Origin: an uncultured bacterium
GTDB lineage: Bacteria > Spirochaetota > UBA4802 > UB4802
Length of the DNA stretch: 64,000 nt
Direction of reading: 5' to 3'
Assembly (NCBI GenBank): GCA_937920495.1
Contig: CALEUQ010000001.1
Span: 1-64,000 of the forward strand
Shown: one piece after another, positions 9,595 to 19,873 of the stretch
How positions within the stretch are numbered: the first letter of the stretch is position 1
Layout of the letters: the number at the start of each line of letters is the position of its first letter
Program-made: the position numbers and the translations under genes
The notes under the pieces: generated by a model
The model's input: only the letters and a program-made list of their open reading frames with translations
What the model was told of the DNA's origin: nothing
Database searches by the model: none

Positions 9595-10612
9595 CACACC
9601 CCAAAGCCTGATTTCTCCGCTATCACTGGAAGAAGAAGATTTTGAAAAAAATTTAAGGCCTAAGTTTCTTGATGAATTTATTGGGCAGAAGCAGCTTACA
9701 GAAAATCTGCGTATATTTATTGAATCAGCAAAACTTCGAAAAAAACCATTGGATCATGTGCTCCTGGCTGGTCCACCGGGGCTTGGCAAGACCACTCTTG
9801 CCTTCATCATTGCAAATGAGCTTGGCGTAAACATCAAGGCAACGTCAGCTCCAGCTATAGAAAAACCCGGTGATATGGCTTCGATGCTGACAAATCTTGA
9901 GCCTATGGACGTCCTGTTCATTGATGAGATTCACAGGCTCTCACCCACTATTGAGGAACTGCTCTACAGCGCTATGGAAGATGGTGAGCTTGACATCATC
10001 TTGGGGCAGGGTGTTGGCGCAAAAAGTATAAAGCTGCAACTGGCACCGTTCACACTTATTGGTGCAACCACCCGCACAGGGCTTTTGACATCAGCACTGC
10101 GCGACCGATTTGGCATTCCGCTGAGGCTGGATTATTATGAAATTGAAGACCTGGAAATCATAGCCAGGCGCACCGCAACGATTATTGGGTGTAACATTGA
10201 TGATATGGCTTCGTGTGAAATTGCCAGGCGTTCGCGCCGAACTCCCAGGATTGTTAACAGGCTTGTGAAACGGGTACTTGATTTTGCGATAGTTATGAAT
10301 AAAGGGGCAATTGATCTTGAGATAGCTCAATATGCACTGGACAGGCTCCACATTGATGCGTTAGGGCTTGATGATATGGACCGTAAAATACTTTCAACTA
10401 TCATCGAAAAATACGATGGTGGGCCTGTGGGGATAAAGACAATTGCCATCTCAATAGGCGAAGAAATAACCACTCTGGAAGATTTTTACGAACCATATCT
10501 GGTACAGATTGGTATGTTGAAACGAACTCCCCGCGGCAGGGTTGCAGCACGGCTGGCGTATGAACATTTACAGCTTCCCTATAAGGGCATAGACGAATCA
10601 AATCTGTTTTAG
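9569..10612 (+). CDS. ruvB: Holliday junction branch migration helicase RuvB
   Basis: [52 protein letters not shown]. Confidence 0.98.
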   Translation: MNKKEKNNNTPQSLISPLSLEEEDFEKNLRPKFLDEFIGQKQLTENLRIFIESAKLRKKPLDHVLLAGPPGLGKTTLAFIIANELGVNIKATSAPAIEKPGDMASMLTNLEPMDVLFIDEIHRLSPTIEELLYSAMEDGELDIILGQGVGAKSIKLQLAPFTLIGATTRTGLLTSALRDRFGIPLRLDYYEIEDLEIIARRTATIIGCNIDDMASCEIARRSRRTPRIVNRLVKRVLDFAIVMNKGAIDLEIAQYALDRLHIDALGLDDMDRKILSTIIEKYDGGPVGIKTIAISIGEEITTLEDFYEPYLVQIGMLKRTPRGRVAARLAYEHLQLPYKGIDESNLF

Positions 10613-10703
10613 TAGTTTAGACAACATCAACATCTCTTATAGTTAACTCCTCATAAAAAATTTTTTAATAATATGTTGACCGGTATCTATCGTACAATGT
10701 AAT

Positions 10704-10727
10704 ACGTATTAAATAATATTAATACGT
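10704..10727. promoter_or_regulatory. Candidate operator palindrome upstream of the FAD/Fe-S oxidoreductase
   Basis: ACGTATTAA-ATAATA-TTAATACGT: perfect 9-bp arms, 89 bp upstream of the ATG at 10816. Confidence 0.45.
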
Positions 10728-10815
10728 GCTATAACACATTGCTATTTTTAGCTTGTGTGGTATAATAGTTGTACTTGCTTGGATTTTGAAACAATTTTTA
10801 TCAGCAGGGAACCTA

Positions 10816-13800
10816 ATGGATAAAATTTTTAAACGAGATTTTAAGTACAGGGAAATACCCTATAACTATACATCATTTTCTGATAGGGAAATAATCTTAA
10901 AGTATTTTGATGAAAAGACCTGGGATCTGGTACAGGCTCTGAGAGCCAAGCGTAGAACTGGCAGAAGTGCAAAGCTCCTTTTTGAGAATATTGGCGATAT
11001 CTTTATTATAGATAGAAATCCTTATATCCAATATGATATTGTGGAAAACCCAAAAAAGCTTAAAAATCTGTACAAACGACATCAAAGAAGGCTTGCAACG
11101 GTAAAAGAAGGAGCTAATGGCGACCAGCAGGTTCTTGAATTCATAGCAAAAATTGAACAATTAGATGAATCATTTTTTACAAAGCTTAAAACAACAAAGA
11201 AACTGCAGGAGAAGATTTTTAACAAACTAAAACATATCACCGCGCCTGGTAATATACATTTCAGTCCATTCCATCGTGCTGCTCATGTAACTGATGCAAC
11301 AGATTGGCGAGTGGAGTATCCTATTGTTGTGGTGTATCCAGATTCAGTGCATGAAGTGCAGGAGCTTGTAAAAGCTGCAAAAAAGCTAAATCTTGTTATC
11401 ATTGCTCGGGGCGGTGGCACAGGGCTTACCGGTGGGGCCATACCTCTTTTGCCCAATACCATGATAATTAATACTGAAAAGCTGAACCGCATAGGCGCAA
11501 TTGAAACAACGGTTATAAATGGAAGGGAAATTCCTACTATCACGGTTGATGCAGGTGCGGTAACCGAAGATGTAATGGAATATTGTCAGCATCAGAATTA
11601 CATATTTGCAACTGACCCCACATCGGCATGGGCATGTACCATTGGCGGCAATATCGCTGAAAACGCAGGTGGCAAGAAATGCGTCATGTGGGGCACCTGC
11701 ATAGATAATATTTTGTCATTTGATATAATAGACCATAATGGTGATATCATAACAGTACGCAGAGTGGATCATCCATACCGAAAGATATTGCCGGGTGATG
11801 AAGTTACCTTTTCTGTAGAAAAAAATAAAAAGATAATAAAAACAATTACCTTATCGGGGCTTGATATCCGTAAAAAAGGTTTGGGGAAGGATATTACCAA
11901 TAAGGCATTGGGTGGATTGCCAGGATTACAGAAAGAAGGCTGTGATGGTATCATCGTCAATGCAACGTTTGTTCTGTACAGGCCGTTTAAACATACACGA
12001 TCTGTATGCTTTGAGTTTTTTGGTAATAATATGATCAATGCCTCAAAAGCTATCGTAGAGATTGTCAAAACGTTTGAGGATGACCCGGTTGTGTTTTTGA
12101 CAGCTCTTGAGCACTTTGATGAGCAATACGTAAAAGCAATTCAGTATAAAAACAAATCTTCCCGTACTGAAATCCCCAAAGCAGTGCTGGTAGTTGATAT
12201 TGAAAGTGATGATGAAGCTACATTAGAAAAGGCAACAGAAGACCTGGTAGCAAAAGTTAAGCAATTCAATACCGAAGGGATTATTGGTAAGGATGCAGAA
12301 ACTCGGGAAAAATTCTGGCAGGACAGGAAAAATTTAAGTGCAATTGCAAAGCATACCAATGCTTTTAAGCTGAATGAGGACATTGTTATACCTCTGGAAA
12401 AGCTACAGAATTTTTCTGATTTTATTGAAAAGCTCAATGTCAAAAAAGAACTGGAAAATAACATCCAGATTATACACGCACTCACTGATTACTTGAAGGA
12501 AAGAGTAAAAACCGAGGAAGATAACGTATGTGTTGAACGCTGCAATGCAGGTATTGGACAGTTGCTGTCGATGCAGTCGCGATATACTGATATACTCAAT
12601 AATCTTGATACTCACGCTAAAGATTATTTTAAGTATGATTCAGAATATGCCCTCAGACTGAACACAGTTTTTCAGCTTATACAGAACAATGAAATAAGTG
12701 TGAATTTTGAGAAGGAAGTTGATGAACCGCTGCAAAAGCTTTTTTATGGTTATGATGATATACTGACAAAGGTACAGCAAATAAAAGAAGCTGCAAGAAA
12801 GCGTCGTATTGTTGTTGCTACCCATATGCACGCGGGTGATGGCAATGTGCATGTCAATATCCCGGTACATTCCAACGATTATCTTATGATGCGCGATGCT
12901 GATGAAACCGTGACTACCGTCATGCGCCAGACAGTGGCACTGGGTGGTGTGGTAAGCGGTGAACATGGAATTGGGCTTACAAAAATACGGTTCATTGATG
13001 ATGAAACTCTTCAAAAGTTTGCTGAATACAATAGCTATGCGGACCCGGAAGATTTGTTTAACCCTCGTAAACTCACAAGAGATTTTAACCTGGAGACTGT
13101 CTATACGCCATCATTTAATCTTCTTGAAGGTGAAGCCTTTATTTTAAAGGCCACTGACCTTGAAACAGTATTTAATTCAATTGCAACATGTATCCGTTGT
13201 GGCAAGTGTAAATCTGTCTGCAATACACATTATCCGGATGGTGTGGTCTTTTATAATCCGCGAAACAAAATATTGGCAACAGCTCTTATCATGGAAGCTG
13301 TTCTATATGACATACAGACCTCGACATCACTGAGTTTCAAGCATTTCAATAATCTGCGTGAGATATCCAACTATTGTACTATATGCCATAATTGTCAGAA
13401 GCCATGCCCGGTTGCTATCGATTTTGGAAATATAACTTTGAACATACGCTCCATCCTTGAAGAAAGAAAAAAATCTACTTTTAAGCCACTTACCTGGGTT
13501 ACATTGTTTTACCTTAAGCAAAAGGGATATTACATCAATACAGTATTCAGGATAGTTCTTTTAAAATGGGCTTACAGTATACAGCGGTTTGGTTTTTATG
13601 CAACCAGGCCTGTAGCCCACATACTCAATGCTGTTACACCATACATAGCGATGATGCTTAAAGGAAGGCTTCCAAAGTCAGGAAGCAAAACCCTGCGTGA
13701 CGAGTTGAAACTGAAAAGCACTAATACATTTTATGTATTCCGCAATAAAAATAAACCCGTGCTAAAAACAGTGGTATATTTTCCGGGTTGTGGTTCGGAA

Positions 13801-14526
13801 CGTATGTTCCCTGAAATCAGTATGGCAACCATTGCTCTGCTCTATAATGCGGGTGTCAGGGTTATTATCCCTCCAACCTATTTGTGCTGTGGCTACCCAA
13901 TGAAAGCTAACGGTAAACTGGATCAGGCGCGTATTAAAACCAATGAAAACAGGGTTATATTCCACAGAATGGCAGATACATTTTCATACATGGAAATTGA
14001 AGATATTGTGATTTCGTGTGGTACATGTTATGAGATGTTATCAGATTATCATCTTGAAGATGTCTTCAGGGGTGCAAAACTTATAGATGTGAATGAGTTT
14101 ATAGCCCGTGAAGGGTTATACTCCACGACAATAAAAGATACCTTAATTTACCATGAACCATGCCACACTCCTCTGAAATTCATGGGCTATCAAAAAACAT
14201 TTTCCAGGTTATTCAATACAAAACCCACAGCAGTTCCTAATTGTTGTGGTGAAGGCGGCACACTTGCATTATCAACTCCTGATATATCCAATACCTTGCG
14301 CGAAAGGAAAGAGACCAACATCAGAACCGCTGTTAAAAAGAAAAATGTTGTAGTGCTCACAACCTGCCCAAGCTGCGTACAGGGTTTATGTAAAATTCAG
14401 GATACTGTCAAGGTTACCGGAAAATCGTTAGTGGTGTATCTGGCTGAACAATGTTTGGGCAAACACTGGAAAAAACAATTTATTAGAGAAATACAAACAC
14501 AGGGATTTGACAGATATATTTATTGA
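10816..14526 (+). CDS. FAD-binding (GlcD-like) and (Fe-S)-binding (CCG-domain) oxidoreductase fusion
   Basis: FAD_binding_4 IARGGGTGLTGGAIPL; CIRCGKCKSVC and CTICHNCQKPC; CCG-type FPGCGSERM, CCGYPM, HEPCHTPL, CCGEGGTLAL. Confidence 0.95.
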   Translation: MDKIFKRDFKYREIPYNYTSFSDREIILKYFDEKTWDLVQALRAKRRTGRSAKLLFENIGDIFIIDRNPYIQYDIVENPKKLKNLYKRHQRRLATVKEGANGDQQVLEFIAKIEQLDESFFTKLKTTKKLQEKIFNKLKHITAPGNIHFSPFHRAAHVTDATDWRVEYPIVVVYPDSVHEVQELVKAAKKLNLVIIARGGGTGLTGGAIPLLPNTMIINTEKLNRIGAIETTVINGREIPTITVDAGAVTEDVMEYCQHQNYIFATDPTSAWACTIGGNIAENAGGKKCVMWGTCIDNILSFDIIDHNGDIITVRRVDHPYRKILPGDEVTFSVEKNKKIIKTITLSGLDIRKKGLGKDITNKALGGLPGLQKEGCDGIIVNATFVLYRPFKHTRSVCFEFFGNNMINASKAIVEIVKTFEDDPVVFLTALEHFDEQYVKAIQYKNKSSRTEIPKAVLVVDIESDDEATLEKATEDLVAKVKQFNTEGIIGKDAETREKFWQDRKNLSAIAKHTNAFKLNEDIVIPLEKLQNFSDFIEKLNVKKELENNIQIIHALTDYLKERVKTEEDNVCVERCNAGIGQLLSMQSRYTDILNNLDTHAKDYFKYDSEYALRLNTVFQLIQNNEISVNFEKEVDEPLQKLFYGYDDILTKVQQIKEAARKRRIVVATHMHAGDGNVHVNIPVHSNDYLMMRDADETVTTVMRQTVALGGVVSGEHGIGLTKIRFIDDETLQKFAEYNSYADPEDLFNPRKLTRDFNLETVYTPSFNLLEGEAFILKATDLETVFNSIATCIRCGKCKSVCNTHYPDGVVFYNPRNKILATALIMEAVLYDIQTSTSLSFKHFNNLREISNYCTICHNCQKPCPVAIDFGNITLNIRSILEERKKSTFKPLTWVTLFYLKQKGYYINTVFRIVLLKWAYSIQRFGFYATRPVAHILNAVTPYIAMMLKGRLPKSGSKTLRDELKLKSTNTFYVFRNKNKPVLKTVVYFPGCGSERMFPEISMATIALLYNAGVRVIIPPTYLCCGYPMKANGKLDQARIKTNENRVIFHRMADTFSYMEIEDIVISCGTCYEMLSDYHLEDVFRGAKLIDVNEFIAREGLYSTTIKDTLIYHEPCHTPLKFMGYQKTFSRLFNTKPTAVPNCCGEGGTLALSTPDISNTLRERKETNIRTAVKKKNVVVLTTCPSCVQGLCKIQDTVKVTGKSLVVYLAEQCLGKHWKKQFIREIQTQGFDRYIY

Positions 14527-14652
14527 TGGGGAATAACTCCACTGTCAGGGTGGCAGGGTGTATTCTATTATATGTTTTGTTCATACAGTGGTTTGTACAA
14601 ATAATGGGTGAAATATGATTTTATTTTTTCACTTGATACGATTATATTTATT

Positions 14653-15051
14653 ATGAAGATGCTATATATATTTCTTGATATATTTTTTCTGGTATTTCAC
14701 ACAATCATAACATTTTTTAATATGCTTGGCTGGATTTCAGTGAAAACCCGGAAGGTTCATTGTGTGACTATGATACTCACCGGATGTTCGTGGTTTATAC
14801 TGGGTATATGGTATGGCTGGGGATACTGCTTCTGTACAGACTGGCACTGGCAGGTAAGAGAGCGGTTGGGGCAGCCGGTACCTTTTAATTCATACGTGCA
14901 GTTTCTGGTGTATGAAATTACAGGGTTTGTACCCGATGCAGTTATTACAGATATGTTTGTGGCAACTATTTATTTCCTTAGTTTACTGATTACGATTGTA
15001 TTAAATATACGCGATTATAAAAATTCCAAAAGAGATTACAAAAGAGATTAA
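14653..15051 (+). CDS. DUF2784-like membrane protein
   Basis: FNMLGWISVKTRKVHC...GIWYGWGYCFCTDWHWQVRERLG. Confidence 0.7.
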   Translation: MKMLYIFLDIFFLVFHTIITFFNMLGWISVKTRKVHCVTMILTGCSWFILGIWYGWGYCFCTDWHWQVRERLGQPVPFNSYVQFLVYEITGFVPDAVITDMFVATIYFLSLLITIVLNIRDYKNSKRDYKRD

Positions 15052-15056
15052 TAGAT

Positions 15057-15086
15057 AAAAAAACCCGATTATTAATCGGGTTTTTT
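15057..15086. terminator. Intrinsic terminator
   Basis: aaaaaaacccgatt atta atcgggtttttt. Confidence 0.9.
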
Positions 15087-15140
15087 GCCAAATACAACGT
15101 GCGAGTATATAAAAAGCTTTATAACTTTCAGATGTTGTAT

Positions 15141-15344
15141 TTATCGAATGGTTCTTACTGAAACAGCCCGGGGTCCTTTTTCACTCTGTTCTATAGAAAA
15201 TTCTACTCGATCACCTTCAAAGAGAGTTTTAAACCCGTCGCCAGCAATCCCTGAATGATGAACAAAAACATCTTTTCCATCATCCTGTGATAGAAAGCCA
15301 TAACCTTTGCTTTCATTGAACCATTTTACTGTACCTTTTGCCAT
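15141..15344 (-). CDS. CspA-family cold-shock protein
   Basis: [33 protein letters not shown]. Confidence 0.97.
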   Translation of the reverse strand: MAKGTVKWFNESKGYGFLSQDDGKDVFVHHSGIAGDGFKTLFEGDRVEFSIEQSEKGPRAVSVRTIR

Positions 15345-15726
15345 TGTATGACACTCCATATAATAATTTGTTATAACAGGAGATTACACCTGTTACCGTT
15401 GAACATCCTGCATGTACTGTTTTAGCTTGCCAATTATTAAGGAAGGAAAAACTAAGTAATTTGGAGGATACCAACTGTTAATCATAATAACTATAGCATA
15501 ATAATTGTCAAATAAAATAAATTTTATTCAAAAAATACTTTTTTTTGCTATTTATTACTTAAAATCGTTGCATGGATAATGAAAAAAATACAGACGTACC
15601 ATTGGGCGAGGGGGTGTACACCGTTTACATTTAGCCACACATTTATTTGTATCAACATTATCCAAAAAAATGCCGATTAATGGTATAGGAGTATAAAGAA
15701 AATCACTAAAGAAAGGAAGAATTGTT

Positions 15727-16479
15727 ATGAGACTTATAGAGACCCTGGAATCAAAATTAGATGAGCTTACCAATCTCTATGGATTAGTGGCATTAAAAGG
15801 TGGAACTGAAGTTGAGGACATGACATACGATGAGCTACTCTTTTTAAAACAGATAGCTATTAATCTGCCGGTTATCGTAAAAATAGGCGGTCCTGAAGCA
15901 AGAAATGATATACGATATTGTAAATCGATAGCTATTGATGGTATCCTGGCACCTATGGTTGAGTCAGAATATGCTCTTGAAAATTTCATTACAGCTATCA
16001 TGGATATCTATAAAGATACAACCTTGCCATACCTGGCAATAAATATTGAAACAATTACTGCATATCACAATCTTTCAGCTATTTATACACATCCATGTTT
16101 TTCATACATCAATCAGATTACCGTTGGAAGAAGTGATCTGTCACAATCAATGAAAAAGGGAGTGGATGATGATGATGTATTATATGCTACTGCACATATT
16201 GTTAAAGCTGCAAAATTAGCTGGCAAGGTAACATCCGTAGGGGGCCAGGTAAATCCTTCTAATGCTGAAGTAGTACAAAAGTTTGTTCAGCCCCATAGAG
16301 TCAATACGCGGCACCTTGTATTCGATTGCAAAAAAACAGATAATATTGCAAAATCCATACAGCTGGGGCTTGAATTTGAACTGGATTTGTACAGAGCTTT
16401 TTCCAATGTTGAACCTTCTAAGAGCCAGATATACCAGAAAAGGATTGCAGTTACATCTGACAGATTGGCTGTTGTGTGA
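15727..16479 (+). CDS. HpcH/HpaI aldolase / citrate lyase-like protein
   Basis: LKGGTEVEDMTYDEL, VKIGGPEARNDI, NIETITAYHNL, VGRSDLSQSM. Confidence 0.75.
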   Translation: MRLIETLESKLDELTNLYGLVALKGGTEVEDMTYDELLFLKQIAINLPVIVKIGGPEARNDIRYCKSIAIDGILAPMVESEYALENFITAIMDIYKDTTLPYLAINIETITAYHNLSAIYTHPCFSYINQITVGRSDLSQSMKKGVDDDDVLYATAHIVKAAKLAGKVTSVGGQVNPSNAEVVQKFVQPHRVNTRHLVFDCKKTDNIAKSIQLGLEFELDLYRAFSNVEPSKSQIYQKRIAVTSDRLAVV

Positions 16480-16749
16480 TAAGACATAATAAATTGGCTG
16501 GTAACGATATTTTTTTTAAAAAAACTTGACTAAAATTCATCCTTCTTACGTTATCCTTCAACTATTGATATCACTTAAATTGCTAAAGGTTAATAGAGGC
16601 TTTTTTATGTATTCAGTATTTGTTGTGATAATGGTAGTTTCTTCACTTTTAGTTTTATGTATTTTACCAAAAATTGATAGTAATCCTAAAAAATGTGATG
16701 TTGGCAGAAACTGGCAGTCAGTATGGGAAGAGCGTTTAAAGATTGATAA

Positions 16750-17382
16750 TTAGAAGGGAAACAGGTACATAAAGATAATTGTTATTATATGTAACAATAC
16801 AGCCTGTACCAGTGATTTTACCCTGCTATAGATAAGGCCTATTATTATTCCAATAATAAAGAACAACACAGAAAGATACAATGAATGAGCTGCTATGCCT
16901 GTTATACTATATAACAGCGCAGCTGCGATAATCCCGCCATACTTACCTAAGAAAAAAGAAAGGTTATACTGGATAAAACCTCTGAAAAAAAGTTCTTCAC
17001 AAGGGGCAATAACTGCCACCATAATAAGTATTGATTCTAAGGATTTTATATTACCCTGATAAAAATTAAGTAATTGAGGTGTTGAAGTAAATTGTATAGC
17101 TATATTACGAACGGGTATAAGCACAATAATCATAACAAAAAGGTAGAATATTTTTTTCTCAAAAGGAAAGTCAAAAGAAAAAATACGATCTCTGGTGAAT
17201 AGTTTTTCATCTACATGCTGCGCAATGATAATCAGAATAAGAAGGGCAATACTGTACTGATATAGGAAAGAAAAATAGGTATAGTGAATAACCCATCTTA
17301 GCAGGGGATACAGCAATAGCATGGGTATAAATACTTTCCACGATGGCCGGTAGAAAGCATATGGATTATCAAGCTTAACCAT
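16750..17382 (-). CDS. CPBP-family intramembrane protease (CAAX/Abi-like)
   Basis: APCEELFFRGFIQYNL EExxxR motif and multiple TM segments. Confidence 0.88.
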   Translation of the reverse strand: MVKLDNPYAFYRPSWKVFIPMLLLYPLLRWVIHYTYFSFLYQYSIALLILIIIAQHVDEKLFTRDRIFSFDFPFEKKIFYLFVMIIVLIPVRNIAIQFTSTPQLLNFYQGNIKSLESILIMVAVIAPCEELFFRGFIQYNLSFFLGKYGGIIAAALLYSITGIAAHSLYLSVLFFIIGIIIGLIYSRVKSLVQAVLLHIITIIFMYLFPF

Positions 17383-17460
17383 AATAAAAAAATATTTTAT
17401 GCAAAATAGAATTGGTCAAGCAATTAATTACTGGATGTATTATTTTTATAAAAAAATTTC

Positions 17461-17574
17461 ACTAATAATTTTTTAAAAATGTTTTGTTAATAAAAGGTGT
17501 ACAGTCCGCCAAAGGCGGCGGGGTGTACACTATGTTTATTATGTTCACAAAATTTATTTAGGGAATAAATCGTG
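17461..17574 (+). repeat. Intergenic hairpin repeat, copy A
   Basis: Hairpin gtgtacagtccgccaaaggcggcggggtgtacac (17497-17530) with conserved flanks ...tttgttaataaaa / tatgtttattatgttcacaaaatttatttagggaataaat. Confidence 0.9.
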
Positions 17575-17666
17575 AAAAAATTTTAAAAATTTTTCTACAA
17601 TCTTTTAAATTTTTCTCACTCCAGCGTAATTATATATAAAAAGCAGAATTTGAGGGGGTTACATAA

Positions 17667-18635
17667 ATGCGCTGGTTACTTATAGTTTATCTTTTTACTC
17701 CATCATTTCTATATGCACAACTGTTAATTAACGAAATTGCATGTAATGTATCCGGAAGCGATTGGGTAGAGCTGTTTCTTTATTCTGCTCAACCCCTATC
17801 AATGGATATCTCTTCTTTGTATGTAACCATGTATTATGGTACCAATGAATCGCTGTCACAAAATCCTGTTACCATCTATAGCTATGATAGGCCAGAAACG
17901 CCATGGGATGACCGTTTTGTGGTTGTACACCTGACGGATCCTTTAACGCCAGACGAATGTGATGCCACGGGGGATACCAATGGCAATGGTGTACTTGAAG
18001 TCTATTGCAATAATTATGCCAGTAGCCTGTGGAATACTGACTGCGTTGTTGCAATTGATACTGACGATGACCCTTCAAATGGTGGAATCATTGATTTTGT
18101 TGCGTATTCAAACAGAGATGGTGCGCTCAATCAATCCATAGGGCAGTATCTATCCCGGGCAATTCAGCAGGGTCAGTGGATGGGCAAAGCATCAGAAGAG
18201 TATATGGTTGATATTGGTGGTAACGGCCTTTCTTCATACCAGAGTATTATCCGCATAAGTACAGCGGATTCAAATTCCGTAAATGATTTTGTTGTCACAC
18301 AATATCAAACACCCGGGCGTAGCAATATACTGCCTGTAAAATATGCAGAAGATGATTTCATCAAAATAGATACAAAAGTTACACTTATCAAAGGAGCTAT
18401 CGCACCATTTACTATTTTTGTATTTCAGCCGTGCAGTTTCAGGGTAAGGCTGTTTTCAACTGTTGGGCGTAAAATATATGAAAGCCCACTTCTGTCAGCA
18501 CTGCCAGGGTTCTATTCTCTTGATTGGGTACATCATCTTGGAAAAGTGCGCAGCGGTTTGTATCTGGGAACTGTTGAAGCCCAGAATAGCAGAACTCGTC
18601 AGAGTATAAAATTTTATTGTATTGTGGCTGAATGA
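17667..18635 (+). CDS. Secreted lamin-tail-domain-like protein with a C-terminal FlgD/sorting-like Ig domain
   Basis: Signal peptide; LLINEIACNVSGSDWVELFLYSAQPLSMDISS; C-terminus RVRLFSTVGRKIYE...LRSGLYLGTVEAQ-type. Confidence 0.6.
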   Translation: MRWLLIVYLFTPSFLYAQLLINEIACNVSGSDWVELFLYSAQPLSMDISSLYVTMYYGTNESLSQNPVTIYSYDRPETPWDDRFVVVHLTDPLTPDECDATGDTNGNGVLEVYCNNYASSLWNTDCVVAIDTDDDPSNGGIIDFVAYSNRDGALNQSIGQYLSRAIQQGQWMGKASEEYMVDIGGNGLSSYQSIIRISTADSNSVNDFVVTQYQTPGRSNILPVKYAEDDFIKIDTKVTLIKGAIAPFTIFVFQPCSFRVRLFSTVGRKIYESPLLSALPGFYSLDWVHHLGKVRSGLYLGTVEAQNSRTRQSIKFYCIVAE

Positions 18636-19873
18636 TGGCCTGGCTGCTTGTTTCGGCAATGTTGATGGTACAGGCATTTGAGTCAGCTCAACCGCTGGCA
18701 CCCGGTATATGGGCGATAGCAACTGTACAAAATGTTACTACTTCACCAGTAATCTCAGGAGTAACATACTCTAACCCTTTTGGGTATCCTGACCTGTACA
18801 GCACAACTTCATTTATTCATTCCGCAGTGCACGATTATTCAGTGGGTTTGCAATGGCAGTATTTTGGAATACCTGAATACCGTGAGGATACCGTAAGTGT
18901 TGGGGCAGGCTGGGCGATAGCTCAATGGATAAACCTTGGTGTGGAACTACATGATTATATTCTTTCAATACATACTGAGAAGTTTACGCGCACACAAAAC
19001 TTCTATGACTATGGCGTATATTGCATCATCAAGCCCTTTGACCCTATACAATTTTTTATTATGCAGAATAATATCATGCATTTTCACGACGATGGGTATA
19101 TCCCTTCAGAATCAATGCTTCAGACACGCGCAGAAATTTTTAAAGGATGTATAATAGAATATGAGTTACATTATAGTGATTATATCTGGCAGATTTTTAG
19201 AATTAATGGCTATATAACCCATTATTGTGCTGTAGACATTGCCTATAGCAGGGAATTACACCTGTCTTCAGCAGGGGTTACTATATTGTGGGATTCATTG
19301 TTACTACGGTATGAATTACAGCATCATACTTTTCTGGGTAACACGCACCGTTTTGGTTTGGTGTATTCATATAACCCATTAACGTATGCATTGTCTGGTA
19401 AACCCGTAAAAAAAGAAACACTAAAATTGGACATACAGACATGCACCGCAGAAGAATTAATGGCACTGGATATTGTTCCTGAAGTGCTATGCCAGCGTGT
19501 GGTGAAGTATCGTGCAATGTTTGGTCCGGTCAGTATCACTTCATTATATCAGTTGGGATTTACCACACAGCAGGTACGTGATTTACAGCAGTATGCGTAT
19601 AATTTTTATGAACAGGGAAAAGATGTCCATACTGACAGTAAAGAGAATAAAAAAGCGTTACAAAAAAATTACATATCCAGTGAAGAAAAAAACAAAAAGA
19701 TCAAACAGCTATTTCAATCAATGATTGCTGCTGAAATACCTGCATACACTGCACTGTCGCTTGCTGAGGAATATCAGAAATCAGGTGCAAAAGGAGTATT
19801 GCAATCACCAGTATTTAAAAGTTTACCCATACATCAACAAAAAGTGGTCAAAACAGCATGCGGAATACAGTAA
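18632..19873 (+). CDS. Envelope barrel-like protein with a ComEA-like helix-hairpin-helix region
   Basis: KLDIQTCTAEELMALDIVPEVLCQRVVKYRAMFGPVSITSLYQLGFTTQQVRDL. Overlaps the upstream stop by 4 bp (ATGA). Confidence 0.6.
   Translation: MMAWLLVSAMLMVQAFESAQPLAPGIWAIATVQNVTTSPVISGVTYSNPFGYPDLYSTTSFIHSAVHDYSVGLQWQYFGIPEYREDTVSVGAGWAIAQWINLGVELHDYILSIHTEKFTRTQNFYDYGVYCIIKPFDPIQFFIMQNNIMHFHDDGYIPSESMLQTRAEIFKGCIIEYELHYSDYIWQIFRINGYITHYCAVDIAYSRELHLSSAGVTILWDSLLLRYELQHHTFLGNTHRFGLVYSYNPLTYALSGKPVKKETLKLDIQTCTAEELMALDIVPEVLCQRVVKYRAMFGPVSITSLYQLGFTTQQVRDLQQYAYNFYEQGKDVHTDSKENKKALQKNYISSEEKNKKIKQLFQSMIAAEIPAYTALSLAEEYQKSGAKGVLQSPVFKSLPIHQQKVVKTACGIQ

Noticed and set aside
11769-13014. Several antisense ORFs (99-124 aa) within the FAD/Fe-S oxidoreductase
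   Set aside because: Fully nested in a well-supported CDS, no RBS or family resemblance.
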